Assembly: GCF_024586455.1 (NCBI RefSeq)
Contig: NC_065921.1
Coordinates: 45,282,574 to 45,346,573 of the forward strand
DNA length: 64,000 nucleotides
Direction: 5' to 3'
From: Bactrocera neohumeralis
Lineage: Eukaryota > Arthropoda > Insecta > Diptera > Tephritidae
Within the stretch, counting starts at the first letter, position 1. Each line of letters opens with the position of its first letter. Below, piece after piece: positions 22,561 to 32,960 of this stretch. The notes below the pieces were generated by a model. It ran no database searches. It saw nothing but the letters and a program-made list of their open reading frames with translations, and was not told the origin of the DNA. A program made the translations under genes and the position numbers.

Positions 22561-23421
22561 TTGAAACTATTGTCATTATTGAATTGTAAATATAACACTG
22601 AAAATTATTTTATTCAAATATACTAAAATTTTAAAAATTGTTTTACAAAATTTCGATAAATTTTTGTAACTCGTTTATCAATACCTAACCTATAAAATTG
22701 TGGTGTGCTTTAAAATTAGCACTCTTTAAGATAATAGTTACATAAATACATATATATATATATAGGTGAATTTGTTTTTGTGTATAAGTCAGTTTTTATA
22801 TTCCGATAAATCTTATATACACGTTTAGTTAAATATAAATATTTCTACTTGTATTTGCAAATGTAAATGCAAATTGAATTTATATGTATGTATTTGAAAT
22901 ATATATATAGATTTCCTTGTAATTTTAGCTTAAACTTACAGTTTACTTAAGTTTTGTGAATTTCAATTCATTTATCACCATTTAGTATCGCATCTCAGCG
23001 CATCGGCACGTACAAGTTGACTAAGAGAGTGGGAAGGTGGGTGTTGGGTTGTTGGCTTTACCTTGCGTAATAGTGGACCAACGGACAACTGCATTAAGCT
23101 TCACTTCATGAAAATAAAAGCTAAAAAGTTGACAACTTCGGCAAACAAACAACAAAGCGCATCAAAGCCGCATTCGAAGGACAAACAGTGGGTGGCACCC
23201 ACACACACGCACTCACACATCCATGTATAAATTTGTGCCACTTACGCTCGCGTGGCTTTTGCCAGCATTGCCTCTGCTCTCAGTTGTTGGACCCCCGCAA
23301 TTTTTCTTCCGGCTTGCAATGAAATTCCATTTATTTGGCTTATTTGCTGTCCATTGTTGTTGGCCTTGGGGGTATTGGTTTTGGCATTTGCCAGCATCAC
23401 TTATGCAACAACGTCTCACGC
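22561..23421 (-). other. 3' flank and probable 3' UTR of the CNG gene
   Basis: No coding sequence is supported. Read on the minus strand, it follows the CNG stop codon at 23422. The inverse of AATAAA occurs at 23330-23335, about 90 bp past the stop, and is a candidate poly(A) signal. TA-rich low-complexity tracts lie at 22745-22765 and 22880-22910. Confidence 0.4.
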
Positions 23422-23587
23422 TTACAGCGTGTTCTGTTTGCTGCTCTCGTTGGATTTCGTAGATGCCGTTAGACGTTTTTGCCGCGTACGCTTCTTTAGT
23501 TGCAGCGAGTAGAGACGCCCGCTGCGTGGACGTGCTTGCGGTTCGACGACGCTGATGCCGGCGTTAGAGTTGTGGGTTAATTGATAG
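23422..23587 (-). CDS. CNG channel exon F (C-terminal tail, last exon)
   Basis: 166 bp. The acceptor 'cacacacatag' follows a pyrimidine-rich run and precedes CTATCAATTAACC. Its first base completes the AA| codon of exon E, and the frame then stays open for 54 codons to a TAA at 23422-23424. It encodes YQLTHNSNAGISVVEPQARP, RSGRLYSLQLKKRTRQKRLT and a Ser/Lys-rich end. Base composition is far more GC-rich at third positions than in flanking DNA, as in real exons. The stop overlaps a possible donor (CT|GTAAGC), so an alternative longer form cannot be ruled out. Confidence 0.7.
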
Positions 23588-26500
23588 CTATGTGTGTGTT
23601 CGTGTGTGGAAGAGAGAAGAAACACAGAAAAATTAGAAATGTTCGTCAATTTTAAAACATAGTCTTATAGGGTGCTGCATTCAGTGAGAGCTCTTTAATT
23701 TTAGAAAACTTTGCTGAAAGGTTGATATGGGATCTACGCGGAGTAAAATGCGTCTCAATTGGAGAAGTGCTGAAGAATTTTGAAAATTTTTTTCTGTGAA
23801 GCTGCTCAGGCAACGTCATTTTTGGTAACTTTGAGCTCCCCACAGGCATGCCAAATGAGTTTTTGTGGTTCCAACAGTTCAACTGTTATTGCACCCAAAT
23901 GACAATCGAGTCTTTTCGAATAAAGTTCGGTAATCACTGTTGTTGTACCGGCTCAAAATTTTCTAGAAATATTTTTTGTGTTGCGGTCGAGTTAACAGAT
24001 TTTGTACGGATATTAATCTGGTTATGATCCGATTATGTAGTCTAAACTGTCGTGGGAAAGGGTTCCGTAAACATCTTATCTATTGTGTACAGTCACGCTT
24101 ACAGATTGAGTGTCTGGAAGACAGGGTCTATGCGAACAAGTCAATCATTACAGTCAAATCGACATTAAAGTGAAGATATTATTAAGCTTACTAAGCCTTA
24201 CGTGAGATAGTGGCAGAAATTTTCAAGGCATCGGAAGACATTCTTCGGAAGACGAGGTTAACAGAAAGCGCATAGAGAATATAAGAAGCGATATGAATGA
24301 AATCTTAACCTATCATATAAATAAATGAGGAGTGCTTGCGTTCATGAGAAACCGAAAGATTTTCATTTAAGAAAAGAAGCTCCTTTACGAACCATCCCTT
24401 TAAATGTCTACAAAAATGCTTCCGTGTGCTAGGAAGACAAATGCCGGTAAGTTAGTCAAAGTTCAATGACTTATGCGTGTAATTTTCACGAAACATAAGC
24501 CATTCATCCAGCTGTTTATCTTCTCAACACTTCTCAAGTGCTTTCAGACTTCCTACAAAAACGCTCATCCACCTTCCACTCATACTCACTTTGATTCCAG
24601 TTTCGCCAGCCGTTGCTTCAGTTTCGCCTGACTGGCTGTGTACTCGGCAAGTAAGCGTGCCAACCGCACATTTAAATTCTCTACGGACATCTCTAACTTT
24701 TCAATGCCGCTCTCGATGCTGTCGTGCGCGCGTTGTGAATCTGAAAATTAAAAAAGTTTTCCATACAGATTTGCACAAACTTCGTCTCATTTCCACTCAT
24801 TATACACTTGAATAGTTCACTTTTCTTAATACACACCCGCAAAAACACTCTCGTCTAGTAGACCATCTTTACGCAGCAGCTGACAGCCGCGTTCCGTGAG
24901 TGTGGCACGCGCTTCTGGATAATCGGACAGCGTTTCCCATAAATCACGTTTCGCCAAACAAAAGAGATCCGAGTAGCCTAGTGAACGTACATTGGCTGTT
25001 CGTCGATTACCGGTGCGATTGCCTGCTATTTCCAACACTGACACTTCGCCGAAAACTGAGCCGGCGCCAAGTGTTGCAAACACTGTGACGCCATCGTCTG
25101 CGACCACGGACAATTTGCCTCGTTTTACTATATACATTTCTTTGCCAACATCACCTTTACGACAAATATAGTCGCCGGGACTGAAGACTTGCAGTTTTAG
25201 TTTCAACACAAGCGCCTCTAGTAGTCCCGGTTCGCAGTCGTGGAAAATGCGCACCTGTTTTAGTGTGTCCATATGCACTTGTATGGCAATCTCGGCTTTC
25301 AGTTTGTCCGGTAGTGCCGCCAGCACACGTTCTTCGTCGAGCGCTCCACTCTGTGACCAAGTGTAGGCAAACCAACGTATCACACGCGCCTCCAACTCAT
25401 GGCCAACCTTCCGGAAGGCCATGTACTGTTTGACACCGTCCATGCGATTTTGAAACTCGACACGTGCCACATTCATATTGGAAATCATCGAACCAATGTT
25501 ACCTAAGGGTGCATGGAAAATGTAGAAATTAGGTCTGGAATATTTTTTAAGACTAAGCTAAAACTGGTGGAACTACCCTCATTAGTTTTTATGGAACGGA
25601 AACTAGTTGCGACCCTTAAAATAAGTTATCCTTTAGGTTTTATTTGGCTTAAAGTGTGTTAGATGAGGTCGTGACTAGTTGGGGTTATTTTGAGATTTCG
25701 GAAATTCTTCCGCCAACATGTAAATTCTTGTCTCTATATTTGAGAACCATATGTTATGTAATACCTCACATTAAAAATGCTTCCAACCGTAGATTTTTAT
25801 CATGATGAAAATGAATGAGTACCGTAAAAATTTGGAAACGCTATTTGTGAACGAGCCTGCGATAGTGTTTTCTTTTATAAGGGGGCCGGAACTTAAGGTT
25901 TTTCGATTTAATCTTCTAGTGTGCAGTTTTTTAAAGAGACGGGAGAACTGATCTGTGATGTCCTAAAAGAGGAACGCTCTAGCGAGTTTTTAAATGGAAG
26001 AGGAAAGACTTGGAACTGCTCGACGATTAAACAGTAATAAATTCAGAAGGATGCCAAACATACTGGGTAATATAATTAAGTTTGACTTACTCTGTACATT
26101 TGGGCTACTCTATATTGAGAGTCCTTTTTCGGAAGAGTAAGACTAACTTTTTATAAAGTGTGTATCACGAAGCTTTCAATAAAAGATTTTAGGATAAATT
26201 TAAGCATTAAAACTGCAACTCTCTCATAACAAGCTGACCAAACTCGGAATTTCTAGACTGTAGAAAAGCTCCAAAAATTCTCCTGTCAAAGTAGCCTGTT
26301 ACAGGCATTAAACTTGATTAGAAGTGATGATTTGATTTAGTTTGGGTATTAAAAATTATCCTCCAGTGCTGGACCATAATTTTTTTGCTGTTCGGTAATC
26401 GAATGTTGAAATATCGACCGTTAAGGGGTAAGCCTACTCATTTCAAATTCTAACAAAACTGTTGTCTACTAACATTTGCTGGACTAGAAAGCTCTATCAC

Positions 26501-28977
26501 GCAATCCCTCTAGAAAGTTGCTTATTTCTCGGTTAAACTTTTTAAAGTGCAATATCTAAACACTTTTCGATTCGTCAAACGCTCTTTAACATATTTTTAA
26601 AACATTCCATTACTTGAAGTGTATATTAAAGAGTTTAGTCGTGCAATTTGCATTACAGCGTTGCCGTGAGCACGTACGCCAACCATTAGAATGACGCCAA
26701 CCACAATGCACACAAAGGCATAACTTGACAAACAAGGAAAACTGTAAACAATAGGCACGCAAATTTCTCGTAGGTATGACAGCGCGATGAATGAGGTAAG
26801 AAGCGCCGACGTGGAACGATGTTTGGTGCTGATGGCCAACCATCTGTCATTCGCCGCCAACAACTGTACTCAATGACGAATATGTAAGTGCGAAAAGGTA
26901 GAAAAAAGGGGGAAAAGAGATAAACAACAACAAGGAGTGCGCAACTTGACGTATCCTGTGGACAATGTCAAGTCAGAAGGCGACTGAGGGTCGAACAATT
27001 CATTTTATTCGATGGCATAATATGACCAATTAAGTCATCAGCTACAATAACTCACGGAAGGAAGCATTCAACGGCTACGCAGGAAATACATATTAGGTAT
27101 ATTCTTATATACAAACATAATACTGTGTTGGTACCGGGAAATCATTAACGAAGTCGAAGGTTAAGGACATTGATAGCCCATAGTTCATGTAAAGTGTACT
27201 TTAAATAGCTTGTGGGTGAGGCAACGAGAGTATTGAAACCTGAAGAGTTCGTTTTAAAGTAAATAAATAGCTAAGCAGGTTTTAATGGTGAAATAATTTG
27301 TGAAGAGACAAACTAAGATAATTGCCGTTGCAATGTAGGACTTAAGAGTAGATATTAAAGGGCAATCAATTTGATTGTGGCCGTACTTTGGCCTTGGTCT
27401 TGGTTTTGCTGTTGCCTTGCCTTAGTTGTTGGTCTTGGTCTGGATCTTGTCTTACTCTTGGTCTTGGTATTGATTTTGGTCTTGGTCTGGGTCTTAGTTT
27501 TGCTCTTGGTCTTTGTGTTGTTCTTGGTCTTGGTCTGGGTATGAGTTTTGCTTTTGGTCTTGGCCTTGGTTTTGTTCTTGTTCTTGTTCTTGTTCTTGTT
27601 CTTGTTCTTGTTCTTGGTCTTGTTCTTGGTTTTGGTCTTGGTCTTGGTCTTGAATTTGCTTATAGTATTTATGATTTTATTAGCTTTGGCACTAGTAGTT
27701 GCTAATAATAGTTGAATGCGTCTATTGCAAAATACTCACCCACAATTGTGGCGAAGATCAGCACGCCTGCCAGAAAGTCTGCCACCACAAACAGGTATTC
27801 CGCATCATTTTCTGGCGTTGGTGTCTCACCGATCGTCGTCAATGTCAATGTAGACCAATAAAAGCTATAAATATATTGTCTCTGCAAAGTGCTATTCCGT
27901 GGGCCATTCAAATTATATACCCAGTTGTCCGAACCAAAACCGAGATAATAACTAATTGCGAAATACATGCAGGCATTCCAATGTATTAGCACCAAAATGG
28001 CGAGCACCACTTTACAAATGCGAAAAGCATTCGGATAACCAGTAGCCGTTTCGGTACGGTCGAACCACTCCCAGAGGCGAGGAGCACGTAACAAACGATT
28101 TAGGCGCACTATCACGGGACAAGGTAAACCGCCGGCACTACAAGAGCTTGGCGACCACCATATATATGCAAGATCAGTTGGCAGCATTGACAGCACGTCG
28201 ATGGACCAACCTTTGGTGTGAAAGTAATGACGTCGTAATTTATAAGCATCGCGCACGAGCAGACCCTGATCCAAGTAACCTAAAAAATAATGGAAATTTT
28301 ATCTATAGAAGGTCCTAAGATAGTTAATTAAAGCTTTGGCGACTTACCTTCATGCATATGCACTAGCGTATCCACCAGATAAATGCAATCACATAAATAA
28401 TCCAGGAAGTACCACACCGTTGGAGCACGATGATTTATCTCCCAGAAGACGGAACGACCCACCACAAAGATTATGTTATAGAGAACAGCTAACGATACAA
28501 TACCAAGCCACTGGAAGGAAAAAAGCATAAAGTAGGAGCTATATAACAAGGAATTAAATAATTTGAAAATAGTTGGTGTTGGCAATGTAGCACCCATAGT
28601 GACGTCAGCAATACAGCTGATTTTGGTGAGAAAAGCGACTAACGGTAATTTCTACTCACCCTGTAATGTGACTGCAGTGTCGGGTTCACCGATAGACGAT
28701 TACACAGTCGACTCGAGCCACGTATTTCACTGGAAAGACCCTCATCGGCTGGCGCCGTATTCGCCGGTGCTGGTCCACTCGCTCCTTCTTCGTTAGCCAC
28801 AACTGCAGCTGTTGTTGTAACGGTTGTAGTCTTGCCAATTTTATCTACATTATTTGTATTGGAGAATTTCTGGAGAAACCAATCGGGCGGCTTGGTGCGA
28901 CTGCGACGTGTTAAACGCTGACGCAGCGCATTTAGTGTGCGTCGCAATGTGGAAGGCTTTGTGCGTTTTGTTTGGTC
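23422..28977 (-). CDS. cyclic nucleotide-gated channel, alpha-type subunit (six exons, 5' end missing)
   Basis: Plasma-membrane cation channel subunit opened by cAMP/cGMP, used in sensory and neuronal signalling. Six exons join in phase on the minus strand (28977-28660, 28510-28348, 28279-27740, 25502-24837, 24740-24590, 23587-23422) to give 667 residues after the first visible codon. Order: basic and Thr/Ala-rich N-terminal tail (1-106), S1-S2 (107-160), S3-S4 with VIVRLNRLLRAPRLWEW (about 215-234), S5 (about 246-270), pore with filter TIGETP (309-314), S6, C-linker, cyclic-nucleotide-binding domain (about 423-545, with FGE at 491-493 and RRTA at 507-510), and a C-terminal coiled coil (about 575-610). 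The filter Glu and the RRTA Thr fit a CNGA-type subunit. It resembles fly CngA-type channels, but I cannot say which paralogue. No start Met lies in the first exon, so at least one 5' exon is missing. Confidence 0.95.
24590..24740 (-). CDS. CNG channel exon E (C-terminal coiled coil)
   Basis: 151 bp, not visible as a long open frame. The acceptor is 'aattttcag' before ATTCACAACG; it joins exon D in phase (Gly-Asp-Ser-Gln). It encodes IEKLEMSVENLNVRLARLLA and then EYTASQAKLKQRLAKLES, the leucine-zipper-like C-terminal coiled coil that sets stoichiometry in CNGA subunits. The exon ends AA|GTGAGTATG: unspliced, the frame meets TGA at once, but the same bases form a near-consensus donor. Confidence 0.88.
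24837..25502 (-). CDS. CNG channel exon D (C-linker and nucleotide-binding domain)
   Basis: 666 bp. The acceptor is 'cccttag' before GTAACATTGG, which completes the Gly codon of the S6 end (VG-NIGSM). The donor is GCGG|GTGTGTATT, weaker than the others but phase 1 and compatible with exon E. Read through, the frame would stop at TAA eight codons later. It carries the C-linker (FQNRMDGVKQYMAFRKVGHE, RVIRWFAYTWSQSG) and the cyclic-nucleotide-binding fold (GDYICRKGDVGKEMYIVKRG, GSVFGEVSVLEI, GNRRTANV, CLAKRDLWETLSDYPEA). Confidence 0.95.
25503..27739 (-). other. large CNG intron (2.2 kb)
   Basis: The intron between the S6 exon and the C-linker exon. No transposon is recognised in it. It contains the imperfect hexanucleotide array at 27386-27655 and an 88-codon hydrophobic open frame at 26597-26863 (minus) of uncertain meaning. 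Confidence 0.8.
27386..27655 (+). repeat. imperfect CTTGGT hexanucleotide array
   Basis: About 270 bp of tandem 'cttggt' with variants 'cttgtt', 'ctgggt' and 'ttttgct'. The plus strand gives a long Leu/Gly/Val open frame (27388-27705) that is only a product of the repeat. The array is strand-asymmetric: C and A are rare apart from the unit's single C. On the transcribed (minus) strand it is AC/AAG-rich and sits near the 5' end of the intron, within 90 bp of the exon C donor. Confidence 0.9.
27740..28279 (-). CDS. CNG channel exon C (S3 to S6)
   Basis: 540 bp. The acceptor 'tttttag' precedes GTTACTTGG; the donor is GTGG|GTGAGTATT (phase 1). It encodes YLDQGLLVRDAYKLRRHYFH, S3 with DVLSMLPTDLAYIWW, the S4 segment, the charged WEWFDRTET loop, S5, the pore helix with filter TIGETP, and most of S6 (LFVVADFLAGVLIFATIVG). 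A glycosylation-type NST sequon lies before the pore (residues 289-291). Confidence 0.95.
28348..28510 (-). CDS. CNG channel exon B (S1-S2)
   Basis: 163 bp. The acceptor is 'tccttccag' before TGGCTTGG; the donor is GAAG|GTAAGTCG (phase 1). It encodes WLGIVSLAVLYNIIFVVGR (S1) and WYFLDYLCDCIYLVDTLVHM (S2) followed by HEG. The preceding intron is 149 bp and the following one 68 bp, typical of flies. Confidence 0.93.
28660..28977 (-). CDS. CNG channel exon A (N-terminal cytoplasmic)
   Basis: 318 bp, phase 0 at both ends. The acceptor is 'gccgcag' before GACCAAACAAAACG; the donor is AGG|GTGAGTAG. It encodes DQTKRTKPSTLRRTLNALRQ, then a basic stretch, PPDWFLQKFSNTNN, a Thr/Val/Ala-rich linker and NPTLQSHYR just before S1. 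The internal ATG-less start shows that an upstream exon exists. Confidence 0.88.
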
Positions 28978-29611
28978 CTGCGGCGCCGGAAAAATAGAAA
29001 GAACAATTATACGAAATAAAACAATGGAAAAAATTAGCGCTTATAATAAATATATGGTATATACAAGTATATATATATATATATATATGAATGTGTACAA
29101 ACTAGCTACATACATATATCGCTGGTTTTCTTGAAAAAATTTTGAAACCAAAATGTGGTAGAATAATCCTTTCAGCCCTTGCCTTCTTTACTGTCTCCCG
29201 CTATCTTGGCGGTGTCAAACTGTGAACAATTACAATTTTATTCGAGCGCTTCCTTCTCATGCATTATTTTACAAATATGGTTGTGAGTTGTTAAGGACAA
29301 TGTGATACTGCTTGTGACAGCATTTAATCCATTAACGTGTCTAGCAAGAATTCTATCTGCTGTGTGGAATGTCACTGCGCTCTCTAATACATATGTGTCT
29401 ACTACACCATTGTTTTTAAAATACCAAGAATTTTCATAAAATAATAATGCAGATGAAACTTTGCGACCTTGATTGTAGAATATTAGGCAGAATGAGATTG
29501 AGTCAAAGACATCATAGCCACTAGATTTGAGTAGTTGAGTTGAATGAGTTTATTCTTGAGCTCCTTTGCGCTCAATTGGCGCTAGTATACATGCTGACAA
29601 AAAAACACCCG
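28978..29611. other. upstream intron or 5' flank of CNG exon A
   Basis: Lies directly before the first visible CNG exon on the minus strand and so is probably intronic. It holds a (TA)n run at 29068-29089. No further exon could be picked out by eye. Confidence 0.5.
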
Positions 29612-30440
29612 GACATTGTAATCAAATTCCTCGAGTAAATGATATTTAAAAAAAATGTATTTTGCTCAGCTGGTAGGACAGTCCATAACTACTGTGCCAA
29701 ATATGGTATACGATCTGTCAACCAGTTTGTTTACAGTAGTTGCTTAAGTCGGTACAAAATATCCAGCAAAGAATTTATCTCAAATATTATATTTCTAACC
29801 AAATTTAGATAAGGTGCTTGAAAGTTGTCAAGCAAAGGTTAGAGAGATGGCAAGAAAGCTCGAGTCCGCTCGAACGATATTTTCGGTATGAAACGCATTC
29901 TTGCTCAACTTGTCCCGATAAACCTGATTTTCTCTGTGGACATGCTTGATCGTGCGAATTCCGATCCTACATTCATGTAGAGCAATATGACTTCCGACGA
30001 GACATGGGTTAATGATGGTGTGTCATGAATTTGTTCTGTAGGGACAGGCGGTAAGGAGTTCTACAAGTAATGTATTTGGTCGCATTGAGGCGTTTGCGTG
30101 AGAACATCGGTCGAAAACGGCCGGAATTGTGAAGGAACAATTAATGGATTTTACACACTGATGATGCATCGAGCCACGATTTTGACCGAATTTGAAGCCA
30201 AAAACACAATTAATTTCATCAATAAACAACCAGTTTTAGCTACGTGTGATTTTTTTCTTGTTCCCCAAACAGAAATTGCCGCTCTGTGGAACCCATCTTT
30301 AGTTGATAGAAGATATAAAACAAAATTCGCTGAAGGTCATCTCAAAAAAAATCGTTGGCATATGTGGATTACTTTGAAGACGATAAATTAAATTTGCGTT
30401 TTATTTCCAATTTCCGAGTACTTTTTTGTCACAATGTATA
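29612..30440 (+). mobile_element. decayed mariner element
   Basis: Mariner transposase blocks in order, across many frame breaks: MKRILAQLVPINLIF at about 29888, then 'MTSDETWVND' (the catalytic D of GDETW) at about 29988, then RLRENIGRKRPEL at about 30093, the helix before the last Asp, a 'CDFFLFPKLKLPL' block near 30245-30300, and a C-terminus ending 'DDKLN'. The region 29612-29696 also matches 1916-2000. No intact frame remains. Confidence 0.7.
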
Positions 30441-31020
30441 TGTATAAGGTTTTCCAAATAGGGCTAAAATTACTTCGAAGCGTCCTTTTGGCTATTTTTA
30501 ATACGTCATGATCTGTAATTTCATGACTCAGTAATGTTTACAAATTCATCATGGAAACAACAACAACGTTAACAAATCATCAAATTTTATTACCACAGAA
30601 GGCGTTTTTCAATTGCAAGTTTTCGTGCGCCTTTGCCATTTTATGGTCGTTATAATGGTGCGGTAAATAAACAAAACTGTCTCTTTTGGTGTGAAGATCA
30701 TCAACAAATTATTCATGAATCATTACATTTACATAAAATTTTATCTAAATTGACGGCTTGATGTGGTTTTTGGTCTGGAGGAATTATCGCATCGTACTAC
30801 TTTCAAAATAATCTGCTGCCACCGTTACTGTCAATATAGAGCGGTACAGATCGGTGATAACCAACTTTTTATTGCCGCAATTAGAGAAAGTTGATCTTGA
30901 CCACATTTGGTTCCAACAAGACGTGGCTATGAGCCGCGTAGCATGTGCAACAAACGAATTATTGCGAGAAAAGTTTTGAGATTCGAGTATTTCAAGAAAT
31001 TGTGACATTGAATGGCATCT
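30441..31020 (+). mobile_element. second decayed mariner-like element
   Basis: From about 30780: GGIIASYYFQNN, then after a frame change TVNIERYRSVITNFLLPQLE, VDLDHIWFQQD (second catalytic Asp), MSRVACATNELLREKF, and a trace of the following block. It is the mariner-superfamily type seen in family A but clearly diverged from it. Upstream blocks are too decayed to read. Confidence 0.65.
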
Positions 31021-31050
31021 AAGAAGTTGTGAAAAATTTTTTTTTTTTTT

Positions 31051-31947
31051 CGTTTGGTACTCGGAAAAATAGGTTCCTAGACACCTCTAAGAAAGCCTCT
31101 CCAAATATGAGTTTTTAATTGTGACGGGAAGGTTCTCCTACTTACAGTTTTCTATTTTTTCTTATTATCAGATAGAAAAATTTATATCTCGCTTCCAATT
31201 ACTTGAAAAAATTTCTTGTTCCTAAGATTTTGTTGGAAATTGAATGCTCTACAAAAAAGGTCTAATATGATTTTTTCGTAAACCCAAACGTTTAAAAGAT
31301 ATTAACAGTTAAAGTTTGATTATTTTTGGGAAACTTTTTTATTTGTTAAGAATTTTATAACTCAATGAAAAAAAATTATTATGAATAGATTTTTGGAGAG
31401 GCTTTCTTAGAGGTGTCTAGGAACCTATTTTTCAGAGTACCAAACGAAAAAAAAAAAATTTTTTTTTTTGATCCACCCTAATATGCATTGATGTTTGACG
31501 ATGAATATCTCGTAAACGCTTAACTTAATCGAAAAATCAAATAAGACCATTTTTATAGAGCAGTAAATTTCCTACAAAACTGTGAATTTCATCATTCATA
31601 ATAATTTTTTTTCATAGAGTTATAAAATTCATAAGAAATAAAAAATTCATAAGAAATAAAAAATTTTCCCAAAAATAATCAAACTTTAACTGTTAATATC
31701 TTTTAAACATTTGGGTTTACGAAAAAATCATAGTAGACCTTTTTTGTAGAGCATTCAATTTCCTACAAAATCTAAGGAACAATATATTTTTTTAAGTAGC
31801 TGGAAGCGAGATATAAATTTTTCTATCTGATAATAAGAAAAAATAGAAAACTGTATGTAGGAGGACCTTCCCGTTACAATTAAAAACTCATGTTTGGAGA
31901 GGCTTTCTTAGAGGTGTCTAGGAACCTATTTTTCCGAGTACCAAACG
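31051..31947. repeat. large foldback (inverted) repeat
   Basis: The left arm at 31051-31386 is the near-perfect inverse of the right arm at 31594-31947, with about 207 bp between. Both outer ends start 'cgtttggtactcggaaaaat'. A third copy of the terminal 55 bp lies in the loop side (31392-31446), pointing the same way as the right end. A(n)T(n) runs follow each end, and the right ends close with 'accctaa' or 'actctaa' (31474-31480 and 31976-31981). The right arm has an extra repeat of about 19 bp. Probably two copies of one MITE family in opposite orientation, or one foldback element. Confidence 0.88.
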
Positions 31948-32059
31948 AAAAAAAAAAAATTTTTTTTTTTGAATCACTCTAATATATGTATATATAATTG
32001 TTTATTACGCTGGAATTGAAATTTGGCGCCGAAGAGACTAATAATGAATCTCGGCTCTC

Positions 32060-32580
32060 TATAAATGGTCGTTTTCTGGATCTTCCTGTAATTGTTCAGT
32101 AGAACTCCACAGGCCTCTTCTATGCCTCAGAAGATGATAGCTAATAATAACAATAGGGTCGGATACTCTGTACAGTATACAATGATCTGCGCGACGAGCT
32201 ATATTATTTGGCCATACTTGTACGTCTTTATGCCATATACGCGAACTAGTCTCTCAGGTTTTAAGTTATGTGGTCTGAAATATCGCACACGTTCCCCTAA
32301 AAAAATTACCCATTTCCTAGGACCGCCGATGTGGCACCACTATATGATATATCTGTCATACAAACTGATTGATCAAAATAAAGTTTCCGCATGTAAAATG
32401 TCTTTATCTGACAAGACATTTTCACGAAATTTGGCATTGTTTAATATCCATGCAATGATACAACCTCCGAACAAATGTTCGGATTCGGATTGGACAACTA
32501 TTTTATAACATAAAGCTGTCATAAAACTGACCGATCAAAGTCAAGATAAAATGTCGGCTTTCTTTATTAAGTAACCCTAA
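32060..32580 (+). repeat. dispersed repeat, 'ccgatgtggcacc' type
   Basis: Contains 'gtctctcaggttttaagt', 'aatatcgcacacg', 'accgccgat', 'tgtcatacaaactgattgatc' and 'cacgaaatttggca' in the order also seen at 48246-48430, 51601-52060 and 53695-53960. Frames such as 32092-32508 run through it but have no domain; they are chance frames. A very common repeat in tephritid-type genomes as I know them; no formal name is claimed. Confidence 0.65.
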
Positions 32581-32729
32581 GAGGACTTTAATAATGTTAT
32601 ATCAAACAATGTGGCTAGAAAGAACTAACCTTTCTCCATTGAATGCAAAACCGTTGGCCATATTTTTTTAGTTATACACATACTACTATGAGCAAACAAT
32701 TATAAGACTTTCTTCATAATTTAAAATGC

Positions 32730-32960
32730 TTAATTTATTTATTCTTCAACATCTATGTCGTCCCCCTCAATCTAATCCCTCTTGGTTCCAATATACTGGA
32801 GCCAACGTGTTTGCCAATCCTCGAAACATTTGTTAAAATCAATTGCCGGAATAGCCTTTAATGCCCGTAGCGATTCACGTCAATGTTGCTGAATAGCTAA
32901 AAGCCTCGATTGTCGAAGAAAACTGTCAAAATGTGGGCTAATGACAGTTTTTTATTAGAC
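32730..32960 (-). mobile_element. mariner transposase C-terminus
   Basis: The minus-strand translation reads RALKAIPAIDFNKCFEDWQT, then RWLQYI and a terminal IEGDDID. This fits the mariner C-terminal 'LKAIPxxxFxKCFExWxxRWxxCIxxxGxYFEGD' block. Stops interrupt it. No TIR was found. Confidence 0.65.

Noticed and set aside
22740..22765. (TA)n tract as a promoter TATA element
   Set aside because: Simple TA microsatellites are common across the window and no start of a gene is nearby.
24826..24836. Stop codon just after the CNG nucleotide-binding domain as the protein end
   Set aside because: A donor just before it joins in phase to an exon encoding the family's C-terminal coiled coil, so read-through to the TAA is unlikely to be the main form.
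27388..27705. 105-codon plus-strand open frame rich in Leu, Gly and Val
   Set aside because: It is a by-product of the CTTGGT tandem repeat inside a CNG intron on the opposite strand.
32092..32508. 138-codon plus-strand open frame
   Set aside because: Falls within a dispersed repeat whose other copies are not open in this frame.
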